From: Bog-257 sp963834135
Lineage (GTDB): Bacteria > Acidobacteriota > Terriglobia > Terriglobales > Acidobacteriaceae
Direction of reading: 5' to 3'
Assembly: GCA_963834135.1 (NCBI GenBank)
Contig: CAWIAN010000008.1
Span: forward strand, 186,001-250,000
Length of the DNA: 64,000 nucleotides
In this document: positions 43,416 to 51,939 of the stretch, in pieces
How positions within the stretch are numbered: the stretch's first letter is position 1
How the letters are laid out: each line of letters opens with the position of its first letter
Program-made: the position numbers and the translations under genes
Notes under the pieces: generated by a model
What the model was told of the DNA's origin: nothing
The model's input: the letters and a program-made list of their open reading frames with translations, nothing else
Database searches by the model: none

Positions 43416-43678
43416 AAGACCGAATGTCACTAGAGCTCGAGCGCCACACCTTGCTCTGTTCCATCGAGCGCTGTCGCCACATCGTCGGCCTTAAGCGTGA
43501 CGTGGAACGGCTTAAGGTTCGGTTGGCCACCGTCGATCATCAGCTCGGAGGTTTCTACGTCAACCCGGATGAGACTGTCCTACGCCCAGCGGGGTCGGAA
43601 GATGATGTCCCGGATGAGGTGCTAATGGTCGGCTTGGCCGTGGAAGCCGGCGTTGGCTTGAACGAGAAACCGCGATGA
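43412..43678 (+). CDS. Small hypothetical coiled-coil protein
   Basis: 88 residues, starting with GTG in a four-base overlap with the preceding gene (ATG at 43424 is an alternative start). Residues 8-45 are predicted helical and charged (HTLLCSIERCRHIVGLKRDV); the rest is acidic and disordered-looking. No family is recognised. The overlap suggests it works with the DHp-like protein. Confidence 0.55.
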   Translation: MKDRMSLELERHTLLCSIERCRHIVGLKRDVERLKVRLATVDHQLGGFYVNPDETVLRPAGSEDDVPDEVLMVGLAVEAGVGLNEKPR

Positions 43679-43829
43679 AACAGGTTGCGCTCGAAGCCGG
43701 GAGGACGTTGCGGCAGGTGAAAACGGACTCCGACCTCACAGTTGATTGTGACCTGTGTACTAGCAGCTTTTTCCCAAAAAGGGATGATAGGAGCAGGCGC
43801 TGAAAAATTCGGCGCAGCACGGCGGCGCC

Positions 43830-45266
43830 ATGGCTGTCCGCCGTAAAGGGGCGAGTCACGTGATTGCTGAAGAAGTTCCAGTCGCCGAGGGGACCGTTGC
43901 CACCAACCTGTTAAACCTTTTGATTGTTGAGGATGAAAGATCTGTGCGGGAGTGCTGCCGGGAGGTTGCGCGTTCTCTTGGCTTTGCCGTGCAGGTGGTC
44001 GAGTCCCGCGAGGAAGCCTATCATGCGATGGATTCGAGCCATCCCGATGTCGTACTACTGGATTTGCGGCTTCCCGGGTGCAGTGGGCTGGACGTGCTGC
44101 GGGACCTGAAACGGCGCTCGCCGGAAGCGGTGGTGATCGTCATGACCGGCTTTGCTACCGTGCAATCGGCAGTGCAGGCGATGAAGCTAGGCGCCTACGA
44201 CTACATCACCAAGCCTTTTAATTTTGAGGAATTGCGGCTGGAACTCGAGCGGGTCACCGCACATCTGAAGCTGACGGCTGAGAACCGTGTGCTGCGCGAG
44301 CAGTTGAAGTCGAAGCAGGGATTCGGGCAACTGGTAGGACATTCGCCGGAGATGGAGAAGCTCTACCGCATTATCTCGAAGGCGGCACACAGCACGCACC
44401 CGGTACTCATCCTGGGCGAGAGCGGCACGGGAAAGGAACTGGTCGCCCGCTCCATACACTACTCCGGGGCCTACAAGGACAAGCCATTTATTCCCGTGGA
44501 TTGCGGATCGCTGGTGCCAACGCTCATCGAAAGTGAGCTCTTCGGTTATGTTCGAGGCGCATTTACCGGCGCCGTGCGGCCGAAGGAAGGCTTGCTGGCG
44601 ACCGCTGAAGGCGGAACCATCTTCCTGGATGAAATTGGCGAACTGTCGATCGATCTTCAGTCCAAGTTGTTGCGGGCGATTCAGGAGAAGGAGATCCGTC
44701 CAGTGGGTGGCACCCGGGCCGTGCCTATCAATGTACGCATCCTGGCAGCAACGAATCGCGACTTGGACACCGCCGTCAGCCAGGGCACCTTCCGCCGCGA
44801 TCTCTATTTCCGGCTGAACGTCCTGACTCTGCGAATTCCGCCTTTGCGGGAACGCAAGCAGGACATTCCGCTGCTGATCGGCCACATCCTGGATCGCATC
44901 AACCGGTCGACGCAGATGCAGCACACCATCGGCGACGATGCTCTGCGCCTGATGCTGGAATACGATTGGCCGGGGAATGTGCGGGAGCTGGAAAATTGCG
45001 TGGAGCGCGCCTGCACAACCTGCTCGCTGCCCCTGATCCACGTGACCGACATGCCCACGCAATTGAGAAATTTCACGGTGGCTGCACCGGCAGCGATCGG
45101 TGAGGCCAGCCCCACCGAGATTACTCCGCTGGAGGCTATGGAGAAACAGGCGATTCTGCACGCGATTCAGGTGCTGGACGGCGACAAATTGGAAGCAGCG
45201 CGTCGCCTGGGCATCGGCAAGACAACGCTGTACCGAAAGTTGAAGGAGTACGGTTCGGCGCTCTGA
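43830..45266 (+). CDS. NtrC-family sigma-54 response regulator
   Basis: 478 residues. An N-terminal extension of about 28 residues precedes the receiver domain: LLIVEDERSVRECC, phosphoacceptor in VVLLDLRLPGCSG, Lys in YITKPFNFEEL. The AAA+ domain shows GESGTGKE, GAFTGA and TIFLDEIGE. The HTH is KLEAARRLGIGKTTLYRKL. In the expected contact loop the residues before GAFTGA read FGYVR rather than the common FGHEK/R, a mild deviation. It lies between two genes for DHp-like fragments, which are candidate signalling partners in place of a full kinase. Confidence 0.93.
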   Translation: MAVRRKGASHVIAEEVPVAEGTVATNLLNLLIVEDERSVRECCREVARSLGFAVQVVESREEAYHAMDSSHPDVVLLDLRLPGCSGLDVLRDLKRRSPEAVVIVMTGFATVQSAVQAMKLGAYDYITKPFNFEELRLELERVTAHLKLTAENRVLREQLKSKQGFGQLVGHSPEMEKLYRIISKAAHSTHPVLILGESGTGKELVARSIHYSGAYKDKPFIPVDCGSLVPTLIESELFGYVRGAFTGAVRPKEGLLATAEGGTIFLDEIGELSIDLQSKLLRAIQEKEIRPVGGTRAVPINVRILAATNRDLDTAVSQGTFRRDLYFRLNVLTLRIPPLRERKQDIPLLIGHILDRINRSTQMQHTIGDDALRLMLEYDWPGNVRELENCVERACTTCSLPLIHVTDMPTQLRNFTVAAPAAIGEASPTEITPLEAMEKQAILHAIQVLDGDKLEAARRLGIGKTTLYRKLKEYGSAL

Positions 45267-45417
45267 TCTATAACGTACGGCTCTCCCGAAGGTGCCCAGA
45301 ATTTTCTGTGCCACCGCGAGCCGGGAAAAACCGAACAGCTGTCATCCGATCAACGCTGGCAAAGCCGTGCCCTGCCAGACAGGCGTAGTGTGCCCGGACG
45401 GGGCGAAAGGAGAAACG

Positions 45418-45903
45418 ATGATTTTGTTGGTGACCACATCTTCACGAGCAAAAGAATGTGCGGCGGCGATAGAGCTGGGTACCGGCCATAAGACGCATAC
45501 TGCCGGCACGGTGCCACAGGCAGTGAGCCGCCTGCAGGCAGCGGAGTACGATGCATTGGCCATCGATCAATCGCTGCTGGAGTCGGATCTGCGGGCTCTG
45601 GATACCTTGCTGAATCATTGCGGCATGGCGATGCCGGTACACCTGAATCTCGCCCTGCACAGCAGCGAGCGGGTGGTTCGCGAAATCCAGGTCGCGCTAC
45701 GGCGCTTTGAGAGCGAGCGCTTCTTGGCCATGCAATCGGCCGTAAAGATACTGGGCAGTCAGTTGCGCGGTAATTTGACCGGCATCCTGCTGAACTCCGA
45801 TCTGGCGTTACGGCAGCGATCGCTTTCTCCCGATGTTGCCGAGAAGGTCAAATCGGTGCGTGACCTGGCGGAGAAGATGCGCACGCAACTCGGTAACGCC
45901 TGA
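45418..45903 (+). CDS. Degenerate receiver domain fused to a DHp-like hairpin lacking the histidine
   Basis: 161 residues from the ATG at 45418 (AGGAG seven bases upstream). Residues 1-90 have a receiver-like alternation (MILLVTTSSR, DALAIDQSLLESDLRALDT, VHLNLALHSS), with Asp50 near the phosphoacceptor place but no acidic pair at the start. Residues 105-158 match the DHp-like hairpin of the 42966 gene (QLRGNLTGILLNSDLAL versus ELANVMTGVLSNAQVL), with Ser114 where that protein has His87. It therefore looks like a non-catalytic adaptor. Function is inferred from resemblance. Confidence 0.55.
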   Translation: MILLVTTSSRAKECAAAIELGTGHKTHTAGTVPQAVSRLQAAEYDALAIDQSLLESDLRALDTLLNHCGMAMPVHLNLALHSSERVVREIQVALRRFESERFLAMQSAVKILGSQLRGNLTGILLNSDLALRQRSLSPDVAEKVKSVRDLAEKMRTQLGNA

Positions 45904-46409
45904 GTTGTATTGCGTTCGCAGTCCATGCCAGCAAGAATGCTGCGTCAGGGACGCGCCCCCAACCCAGGCTGCTCCAGCCGCGACGCGGCGGAATGGATAA
46001 AGGGCCAAGGACATTCCTGACATTCTAGACCGACGAACATCCCTGACACTTCTGATGTTGCAGGGTTTGGGGATGGGGCTGCCACGGAAGGCGGGTGGAT
46101 CGGAACCGGTTAATAGGTTGCTGAAAAATTCTCGCAACGCGGACCTTGTGTCAGGGCATGGCTTCAACCGTGCCGACAAGGCCTTTATCTTTGACTTTGG
46201 CGAGGTGGACTTCAGTCCGACGAGCCTGGCGGTTGAGAGTTTTTCAGCAACCTGTTGAGCCGGCGGAGCAGCAACGCGGGTCTCGCTGCCGAGTGAGTCC
46301 GGGTGTCACGTCGTATTCGGCAGCCGCGAATTGAGCGCTGACGTACAACTCCAGAGTAGAAATAGCATTCCTATCTCTTGAAGATTATCTCCTCGGAGGT
46401 GAGGAATTC
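45904..46409. other. Gene-free stretch with mobile-element remnants
   Basis: 506 bases. Two imperfect 18-base direct copies, GGACATTCCTGACATTCT (46009) and GAACATCCCTGACACTTC (46035), look like the end of an insertion sequence. The inverted-repeat element at 46110-46258 follows. No intact gene. Confidence 0.6.
46110..46258. mobile_element. MITE-like element or insertion-sequence remnant
   Basis: About 149 bases bounded by imperfect inverted repeats AGGTTGCTGAAAAATTCTC (46115-46133) and GAGAGTTTTTCAGCAACCT (46235-46253), differing at one base. The interior has no transposase. It may be a deletion derivative moved in trans. Confidence 0.6.
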
Positions 46410-46556
46410 ATGCTTTGGACAATCTTTGCGATCCTGCTGATTTTATGGCTGCTGGGCTGGGGCTTTCACATTGCAGGCGGCCTGATTCACCTATTGCTGG
46501 TGGTTGCGGTGATAGTGCTCATCATTAACCTGGTCACGGGACGAAGAGCGGTCTGA
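46410..46556 (+). CDS. Tiny lmo0937-family membrane protein
   Basis: 48 residues: two hydrophobic helices, MLWTIFAILLILWLLGWGF and GLIHLLLVVAVIVLIINLV, ending TGRRAV. This matches the lmo0937 family of very small membrane proteins common in soil bacteria, thought to be stress-linked but uncharacterised. A GGAGGTGAGG stretch just upstream gives a good ribosome-binding site. Confidence 0.88.
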   Translation: MLWTIFAILLILWLLGWGFHIAGGLIHLLLVVAVIVLIINLVTGRRAV

Positions 46557-46919
46557 ACAAGGCAGCTAGTAATTAGTAACTAGCGACTAACAGAAGCTGG
46601 TAACTAGTCGCGAGGTACTAGCTAGCGTTAGACGCGAGTCTGCCGCGACCAAGCAGGGCCGCGGCCTCTTCATCGCGTGGTGCTTGCGTCCTGTGCGCTT
46701 CTGTTCCGCATACCGCGTATGCTTCCGTTCCGCGCGCTTCACGACTTAGCTTAGCTCGGGACGCAGTCTTGGGTATGCGCGAGATACGCGAGATCAAAAA
46801 CGCTAGTGCTGGCAGGGAACTCGCGGCTTGTCGTCAAAGACGGTCTCCCAAGCACTGGGTCATAGCCCACGGCTCACAGCCCGAAAGCTAGAAGGCCAAC
46901 ATCTCGAGGCCTGCCTCGT
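46557..46919. other. Gene-free stretch before the ADOP permease array
   Basis: 363 bases with low-complexity TAGTAACTAG-type words at 46566-46622 and CTCACGG/CTCACAG words near 46870. No gene or clear terminator is seen. Confidence 0.5.
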
Positions 46920-49412
46920 CTACTCCGTGCGCAATGCCTGCATCGGCTCAACCGACGCAGCCCGACGGGCCGGAATAAGGGCCGCAAACAGCGCGACCGC
47001 GACAATCAGCACTGTTCCGCTCAGTAATGTGACGGGATCGCTTGCGTGAATTCCGTAGAGTTGGGACTGTAGTAGCCGTCCCAACAGCAGCGCAAGCGGC
47101 ACTGATACTGCGACACTGACCCCGCAAATCCACAGCACATCGTGCAAAACCATCCGCATCACGCTGGAGCGCTGAGCACCCATTGCCATCCGAATGCCTA
47201 TCTCGCGCGTGCGCTGCGCGGTCGAGAACGCCAGGACCCCATACAAGCCGATCGCCGCGAGTAAGACGGCAATCACGCCAAAGCTGGACGACAACAGTGC
47301 AATCAGCCGCTCATTCGACAAGCTGTTGTCGACCTGCTCATCTTCGGTTTGAAGATTGCTGACGGCCAGCTTGGAATCGATTTGCTGCACAGCCGAGCGT
47401 GTTCCCGTTTCAGCGTCAGCGGGCCGTTGCCAGGTCCGCACCAGGTACGAGATGTTGTTCAGTTGCGGACTCTGCAGCATTGGCCGATAAGCCGTCATTT
47501 CAACTGGGGCGCGCACGGAATGATGTTTCGTATCGCCCACCACGCCGATAATCTGCGTATCGAATCGGCTGTCGGCCACTCCACCGAACGACAGCATGTG
47601 CCCCAGCGCATTTTGCGGAGTACCGAAATACTGCTTCGCCGCGGCGAGGTTGATCACCGCAACCTTTGCTTTGCCCAACAGGTCCTGATCGGTGAACGTG
47701 CGGCCTGCCAGTACCGGAATCTTCATCGTGGTGAAATACGCCGGAGAGACCCAGGGCTCCTCGAACTCGTCACCGTCGGTGCTCGACTTTACGCCCGCGA
47801 TGGAGACGCCGCCGGTCTCGTCATCTCCCCCCAAGTCGGGATCGTCAGTCGCCGCGACCGCACGAACGCCAGGCAGGGCTGCCAGGCTATCGAGAATGTG
47901 CTGATTGAGTGCCTGCATCTGCGAAGCCTGGTATCCGGCCAGACGGGGGTTCAGGTTGAAGGCGACCATGTGGTCGGTAGCGAAGCCGACATCGACCGCA
48001 CGCAGATTTCTCAGGGTGCGTACGAACAGGCCGGCGCCGATCAACAGCAGCAGGCTGACCACGATCTGCGCGCCCACGGAGATACGGCGAAAGTGAAGCG
48101 GACTGCCGGTGGCCGTGGAGTTCTGCTGCTTCAGGGAAGTGACAAGATCGGGCCGCAGGAAGCGCAGGGCCGGCGCCAGGCTGAACAGAATACTGACCAC
48201 GAAGGCTACGGCGAAATTGAAGATCAGGATGCGCGTGTCAGGATGAGTGGACAGGGGCATCTCAGTCATCGGATCAGTGAAGGCCATCTTCACCAGAATG
48301 TTGCCGACGACAGGCGCCAGCAGTAGCCCGAGCGCTCCGCCGATCGCTCCCAGCAATAAGCCTTCCAGCAGCAGTTGGCGCACGATCTGCCAACGTCCTG
48401 CTCCCAGGGCATAGCGAACAGCCATCTCGCGACCTCGTCCAGCGGCCCGTACCAGCAGCAGGCTCGACACGTTGAAGCAGGCCATCAGCACCAGCAGACT
48501 CACCATGCCCATCAAGATCAAGAGCGGGGTGCCGATCTGATCGCGCAAGGGCGAAAACCCGCGCGCGCTGTCGAGCAGCTGAATGTGAGATTCGTCGAGA
48601 AACAGGCGTCGAGTGCGCTCTGAATGATAGCCGAACTGCTTCAGCTCCTCGGCGCGAATCGAATGCCACAGCGGCTCCAGACCGGCTTGTGCCTGTTGCA
48701 GACTCTCCCCTGGTTTCAGGCGGCCAACAATGGTGACCCAATGAGACTGTCGGTCTTCGAAATCCTGCCAGCGCGGAGTGATGATGTTTTTCGCCGACGC
48801 GGGAATGAACATGCCGGGCGTTTCGCCAGCCACGACGCTGTGGAAGCCGGGCTGCACCACACCAACGATGGTGAAGGGCCGCGCATTCAGCAGCAGAGCT
48901 TTTCCGATCACGTCGGGATTCGCGCCGAACTTCATCTTCCAGTAGTTGTAGCTCAGCACGACCACCGGATTGCCGTTGGTTACATCGTCGGCGGGCAGCA
49001 GCAGGCGCCCCAGCGAGGGTTGCAGGCCAAGCACTCCGAAGTAATTGCCGCTGACCAGTTCGGCCTCGGCCAGCTCGGAGCGATCGTTCCACTGCACGCC
49101 AACATATTTTTCGTCGTTCGCCAGCAGTCCGCTGAAGACGCTGTTCTTGTCGCGGAGATCGCGATACATCGGATACGAAAAGAAGTCTTTCTCGTCTCCA
49201 CCGTAGTCGTTGGTGTGGCCGGGTGTTTCTCCGGTGTAACGCAATCGCACCAGTTGCTCGGGATGACTGACCGGCAGCGAGCGGATGAGTGCCTGGTCGA
49301 GCAGGGTAAAGATGGCGGTGCTGGCGCCGATGCCAACAGCGAGGGTGGTCACCGCAACCAGCGTAAACAGCGGCGACTTGCGGAACTGGCGTAAGGCGTA
49401 ACGAATGTCCAT
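46920..49412 (-). CDS. ADOP-family ABC transporter permease (MacB/FtsX-type), copy 1
   Basis: 830 residues. The N-terminus MDIRYALRQFRKSPLF leads into the first helix (VTTLAVGIGASTAIFTLLDQ). A MacB-type periplasmic domain (about 50-275) is followed by an FtsX domain of three helices (about 290-400), a second periplasmic segment after a repeated N-terminal helix (RISVGAQIVVSLLLLIGAGL, near 448), and a last FtsX domain (about 700-815). It ends ARRAASVEPMQALRTE. No ATPase is encoded nearby, hence 'orphan'. MacB relatives extrude peptides or lipoproteins; substrate unknown. Its IFTLLDQ and LPVSHPEQLVRLRY blocks make it closest to copy 4. Confidence 0.92.
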   Translation of the reverse strand: MDIRYALRQFRKSPLFTLVAVTTLAVGIGASTAIFTLLDQALIRSLPVSHPEQLVRLRYTGETPGHTNDYGGDEKDFFSYPMYRDLRDKNSVFSGLLANDEKYVGVQWNDRSELAEAELVSGNYFGVLGLQPSLGRLLLPADDVTNGNPVVVLSYNYWKMKFGANPDVIGKALLLNARPFTIVGVVQPGFHSVVAGETPGMFIPASAKNIITPRWQDFEDRQSHWVTIVGRLKPGESLQQAQAGLEPLWHSIRAEELKQFGYHSERTRRLFLDESHIQLLDSARGFSPLRDQIGTPLLILMGMVSLLVLMACFNVSSLLLVRAAGRGREMAVRYALGAGRWQIVRQLLLEGLLLGAIGGALGLLLAPVVGNILVKMAFTDPMTEMPLSTHPDTRILIFNFAVAFVVSILFSLAPALRFLRPDLVTSLKQQNSTATGSPLHFRRISVGAQIVVSLLLLIGAGLFVRTLRNLRAVDVGFATDHMVAFNLNPRLAGYQASQMQALNQHILDSLAALPGVRAVAATDDPDLGGDDETGGVSIAGVKSSTDGDEFEEPWVSPAYFTTMKIPVLAGRTFTDQDLLGKAKVAVINLAAAKQYFGTPQNALGHMLSFGGVADSRFDTQIIGVVGDTKHHSVRAPVEMTAYRPMLQSPQLNNISYLVRTWQRPADAETGTRSAVQQIDSKLAVSNLQTEDEQVDNSLSNERLIALLSSSFGVIAVLLAAIGLYGVLAFSTAQRTREIGIRMAMGAQRSSVMRMVLHDVLWICGVSVAVSVPLALLLGRLLQSQLYGIHASDPVTLLSGTVLIVAVALFAALIPARRAASVEPMQALRTE

Positions 49413-49457
49413 ATGGGTAGCAATTAGCGAGTATGCTCATAGCCCAAAGCAGCTTTC

Positions 49458-51899
49458 TCACTCCGAGCGCAAGGCCTGCATAGGCTCGATGGATGCCGCT
49501 CTTCTTGCCGGCAAATAGGTAGCCAACAGCACGACCAGGACCAGGGTGCCGATCGCCGCAATCCACGGCAGGACGGCCAGCGTGCCAACCTGAAAGAGCA
49601 GGCTGGCGAAAACCCGGCCCATGGCGAGGGCGACGACCACTCCGCAAACAACGCCGACCGCCGCCAGGCGCATGCCTTGCATGAGCACCAGTTGCAGCAC
49701 CGATCCCCGCTGAGCTCCCAGGGCCATGCGTACGCCGAGTTCGCGAGTGCGCAGGCTTACGGAATAGCTGATGACACCGTACAGGCCAATCGCCGCCAGA
49801 AGCAGCGCGAGCGCGGCAAAGCAGGTAAGTAAGATGACTACGAAGCGTCGGCCGATGAGCGAGTCATCTACGCGCTGCTGCATGCTCTTGACGTCATAGA
49901 GAGGGATGCTGGGATCCTCAGCCTGCACCGCGGCAGCTAGCGCACGAGTCAGGCTCTCGGAAGATTCTGTGCTGCGCACTACGATGGACGCCGAGGTCTC
50001 GGGATTCTGCGGCAGCGCCAGGAAGTAGAAACCCTCATCACCGTCAGCTTCGAGCGAAGAAGACTTGGCGTGCTTCACGATTCCGACGATCTGGTACCAG
50101 GGACCCTTCTGAGCGTCAAAGCCGATATATTGGCCGACCGGATTTTGTCCGGGCCAGTACTGGCGGGCCAGAGAGTCATCGACGACGGCGACCAGTTGCG
50201 TGCCCAACCGATCCTGATCGGTAAAGGTGCGCCCCTGCAGCAGGGGAACACGGAGAGTAGAGAAGTAATCCGCGGTCACGACTCTAATGCCGCCATGCGG
50301 ACCGGGCTGGTTTGGCGCCACAGGTGTTCCCTTGATATCGAAACTTGAAAAGCCTCCATTGTTGCTGAAGGGCAAACCGTCGGAGAGCGCTGCACCACTG
50401 ACACCAGGAATGTTGTGCAGACGTTCCACCAGGGCGGAATAGAACGCGGCCTTCTTTTCGTCGTTGGTATAAACCGCGGGAGGAAGGGAAACGCTGCCGG
50501 AAAACAGGTCGCGGGCATCGAAGCCGAGTTCGACGCGCTGCACCGCCTGCAGACTGCTGAGCATCAGGCCGGCGCCGGCCAGCAGGAGGAGCGACAGTGC
50601 GATCTGCGACACGACGAGAGAGGAACGCGCGCGCTGGCTGCCACGACTCGTACCTCCGGAGCGGCCGCTTTCCTGCAACGCGTTGAACCATCCAGCCCTG
50701 GTGCGATTCCAAGCCGGAACCACTCCACAGAACACCGAGCAGACGACCGCAACGACGAGAACGAACACCAGCACAGGACCGTGTAGCGATGGATTGAGTT
50801 GCGCGCTCAGTATCATGGGTAGCGAGTGCAGCAGAAGTGGCGCCGTCAGAGCCGCCGCGGCGAAACCGAGAATTACTCCAGCCGAAGTCAGCAGAACGCT
50901 TTCGACCAACGCCTGCCGCAGCAAGCGCGCTTTGGATGCTCCCAGCGCCACCCTCACCGCAAGGTCGCGTTCGCGGGCAGAAGCGCGAGCGATTTGCAGG
51001 CCGGCGATGTTGGCGCAGGCGATGAGTAGCACCATGCCGACCGCGATCAGCAGCATGGTCAGCGGAAGGCGCATGGGCCCGGCGGCAAATTCATTCAGCG
51101 GAATAGAGAACATGCCCCATCGCGACGCGCGGCCGTAACTTTTACTGCCTTCAGCCTGAATGGTCTGCTGGGCCTTCATATCCAAATAGGCGTTGGCCTT
51201 TTGCAGTGTCACTCCGGGACGGAGGCGAGCGAAGCCGCCCAGATTTTCGTTGTAGCGGTACTCGTGATCGTGATAACGCCCGAGAGGGAGAGCAAGAGGG
51301 ACATACAGCTCAGCCTGGTTGGGCCAGTTGAACTCGGCGCCCATCACGCCAATCACGCGGTAAGGCTGCTGGTCCAGCATCAGGGTGCGTCCAACGATGT
51401 TTGGATCAGAACCGAACTGAGCTTTCCAGGTGCGGTAGGCGAGGATGGCTTCGTGCTCGCCACCGGGTTGGTCCTCGGCGGCGGTAAAGGCGCGTCCGAG
51501 AAACGGCCGAACCTGAAAGACGTCGAAGTAGCCGGAAGAAACCTTCGCGGCAGCCAGCAAGATGGGCCCGGCATTCTCGCGGCTGAGATTCATGTTCGCG
51601 ACTTGCAGCGCGCCGGCGGACTGGAAGATGTCTTTGCCGTACTGCGCATCAGCAAAGTCGGGAGCGGATATGCCGATGTTGCTCAAGTCAGCCAGGGCCA
51701 GATAGCGGGCGCGCAGGGCAACCAATCCGCTGGCATGCGGAATGCCGCTGGGATTCAGGAGGATCGCATTGGTGACCGAAAACACCGCGATGTTGGCGCC
51801 GATACCCAGGGCAAGCGTAAGCACGGAAATCAAGGCGAAACCCGGCGACTTGCGCAGTTGGCGCAACGCGTAACGAACCTCGTGGAGAAATGTCTGCAT
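49458..51899 (-). CDS. ADOP-family ABC transporter permease, copy 2
   Basis: 813 residues from the ATG at 51899, whose product begins MQTFLHEVRYALRQLRKSPGF as in other ADOP proteins; the frame runs on to 51983 but those residues are not conserved. The MacB-PCD, FtsX, second PCD and FtsX parts are in the same order as copy 1. It ends ARRAASIEPMQALRSE. It diverges from the other three in the first periplasmic domain (VTNAILLNPSGIPHASGLVA instead of the HPEQLVRLRY type), which may mean a different substrate. Only 45 bases separate it from copy 1, so they are probably co-transcribed. Confidence 0.92.
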   Translation of the reverse strand: MQTFLHEVRYALRQLRKSPGFALISVLTLALGIGANIAVFSVTNAILLNPSGIPHASGLVALRARYLALADLSNIGISAPDFADAQYGKDIFQSAGALQVANMNLSRENAGPILLAAAKVSSGYFDVFQVRPFLGRAFTAAEDQPGGEHEAILAYRTWKAQFGSDPNIVGRTLMLDQQPYRVIGVMGAEFNWPNQAELYVPLALPLGRYHDHEYRYNENLGGFARLRPGVTLQKANAYLDMKAQQTIQAEGSKSYGRASRWGMFSIPLNEFAAGPMRLPLTMLLIAVGMVLLIACANIAGLQIARASARERDLAVRVALGASKARLLRQALVESVLLTSAGVILGFAAAALTAPLLLHSLPMILSAQLNPSLHGPVLVFVLVVAVVCSVFCGVVPAWNRTRAGWFNALQESGRSGGTSRGSQRARSSLVVSQIALSLLLLAGAGLMLSSLQAVQRVELGFDARDLFSGSVSLPPAVYTNDEKKAAFYSALVERLHNIPGVSGAALSDGLPFSNNGGFSSFDIKGTPVAPNQPGPHGGIRVVTADYFSTLRVPLLQGRTFTDQDRLGTQLVAVVDDSLARQYWPGQNPVGQYIGFDAQKGPWYQIVGIVKHAKSSSLEADGDEGFYFLALPQNPETSASIVVRSTESSESLTRALAAAVQAEDPSIPLYDVKSMQQRVDDSLIGRRFVVILLTCFAALALLLAAIGLYGVISYSVSLRTRELGVRMALGAQRGSVLQLVLMQGMRLAAVGVVCGVVVALAMGRVFASLLFQVGTLAVLPWIAAIGTLVLVVLLATYLPARRAASIEPMQALRSE

Positions 51900-51939
51900 T
51901 GCGCTCACCCCTGGGACTGATATTGCTAATTGCTGCCTG

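Noticed and set aside
46055..46258. A 67-codon plus-strand frame (MLQGLGMGLP...)
   Set aside because: It is contained in the insertion-sequence remnant and inverted-repeat element, so it is best explained as repeat DNA rather than a gene.
48274..49647. A 457-codon minus-strand frame overlapping permease copy 1
   Set aside because: Same strand, different frame, Arg-rich; the ADOP frame carries all conserved motifs.
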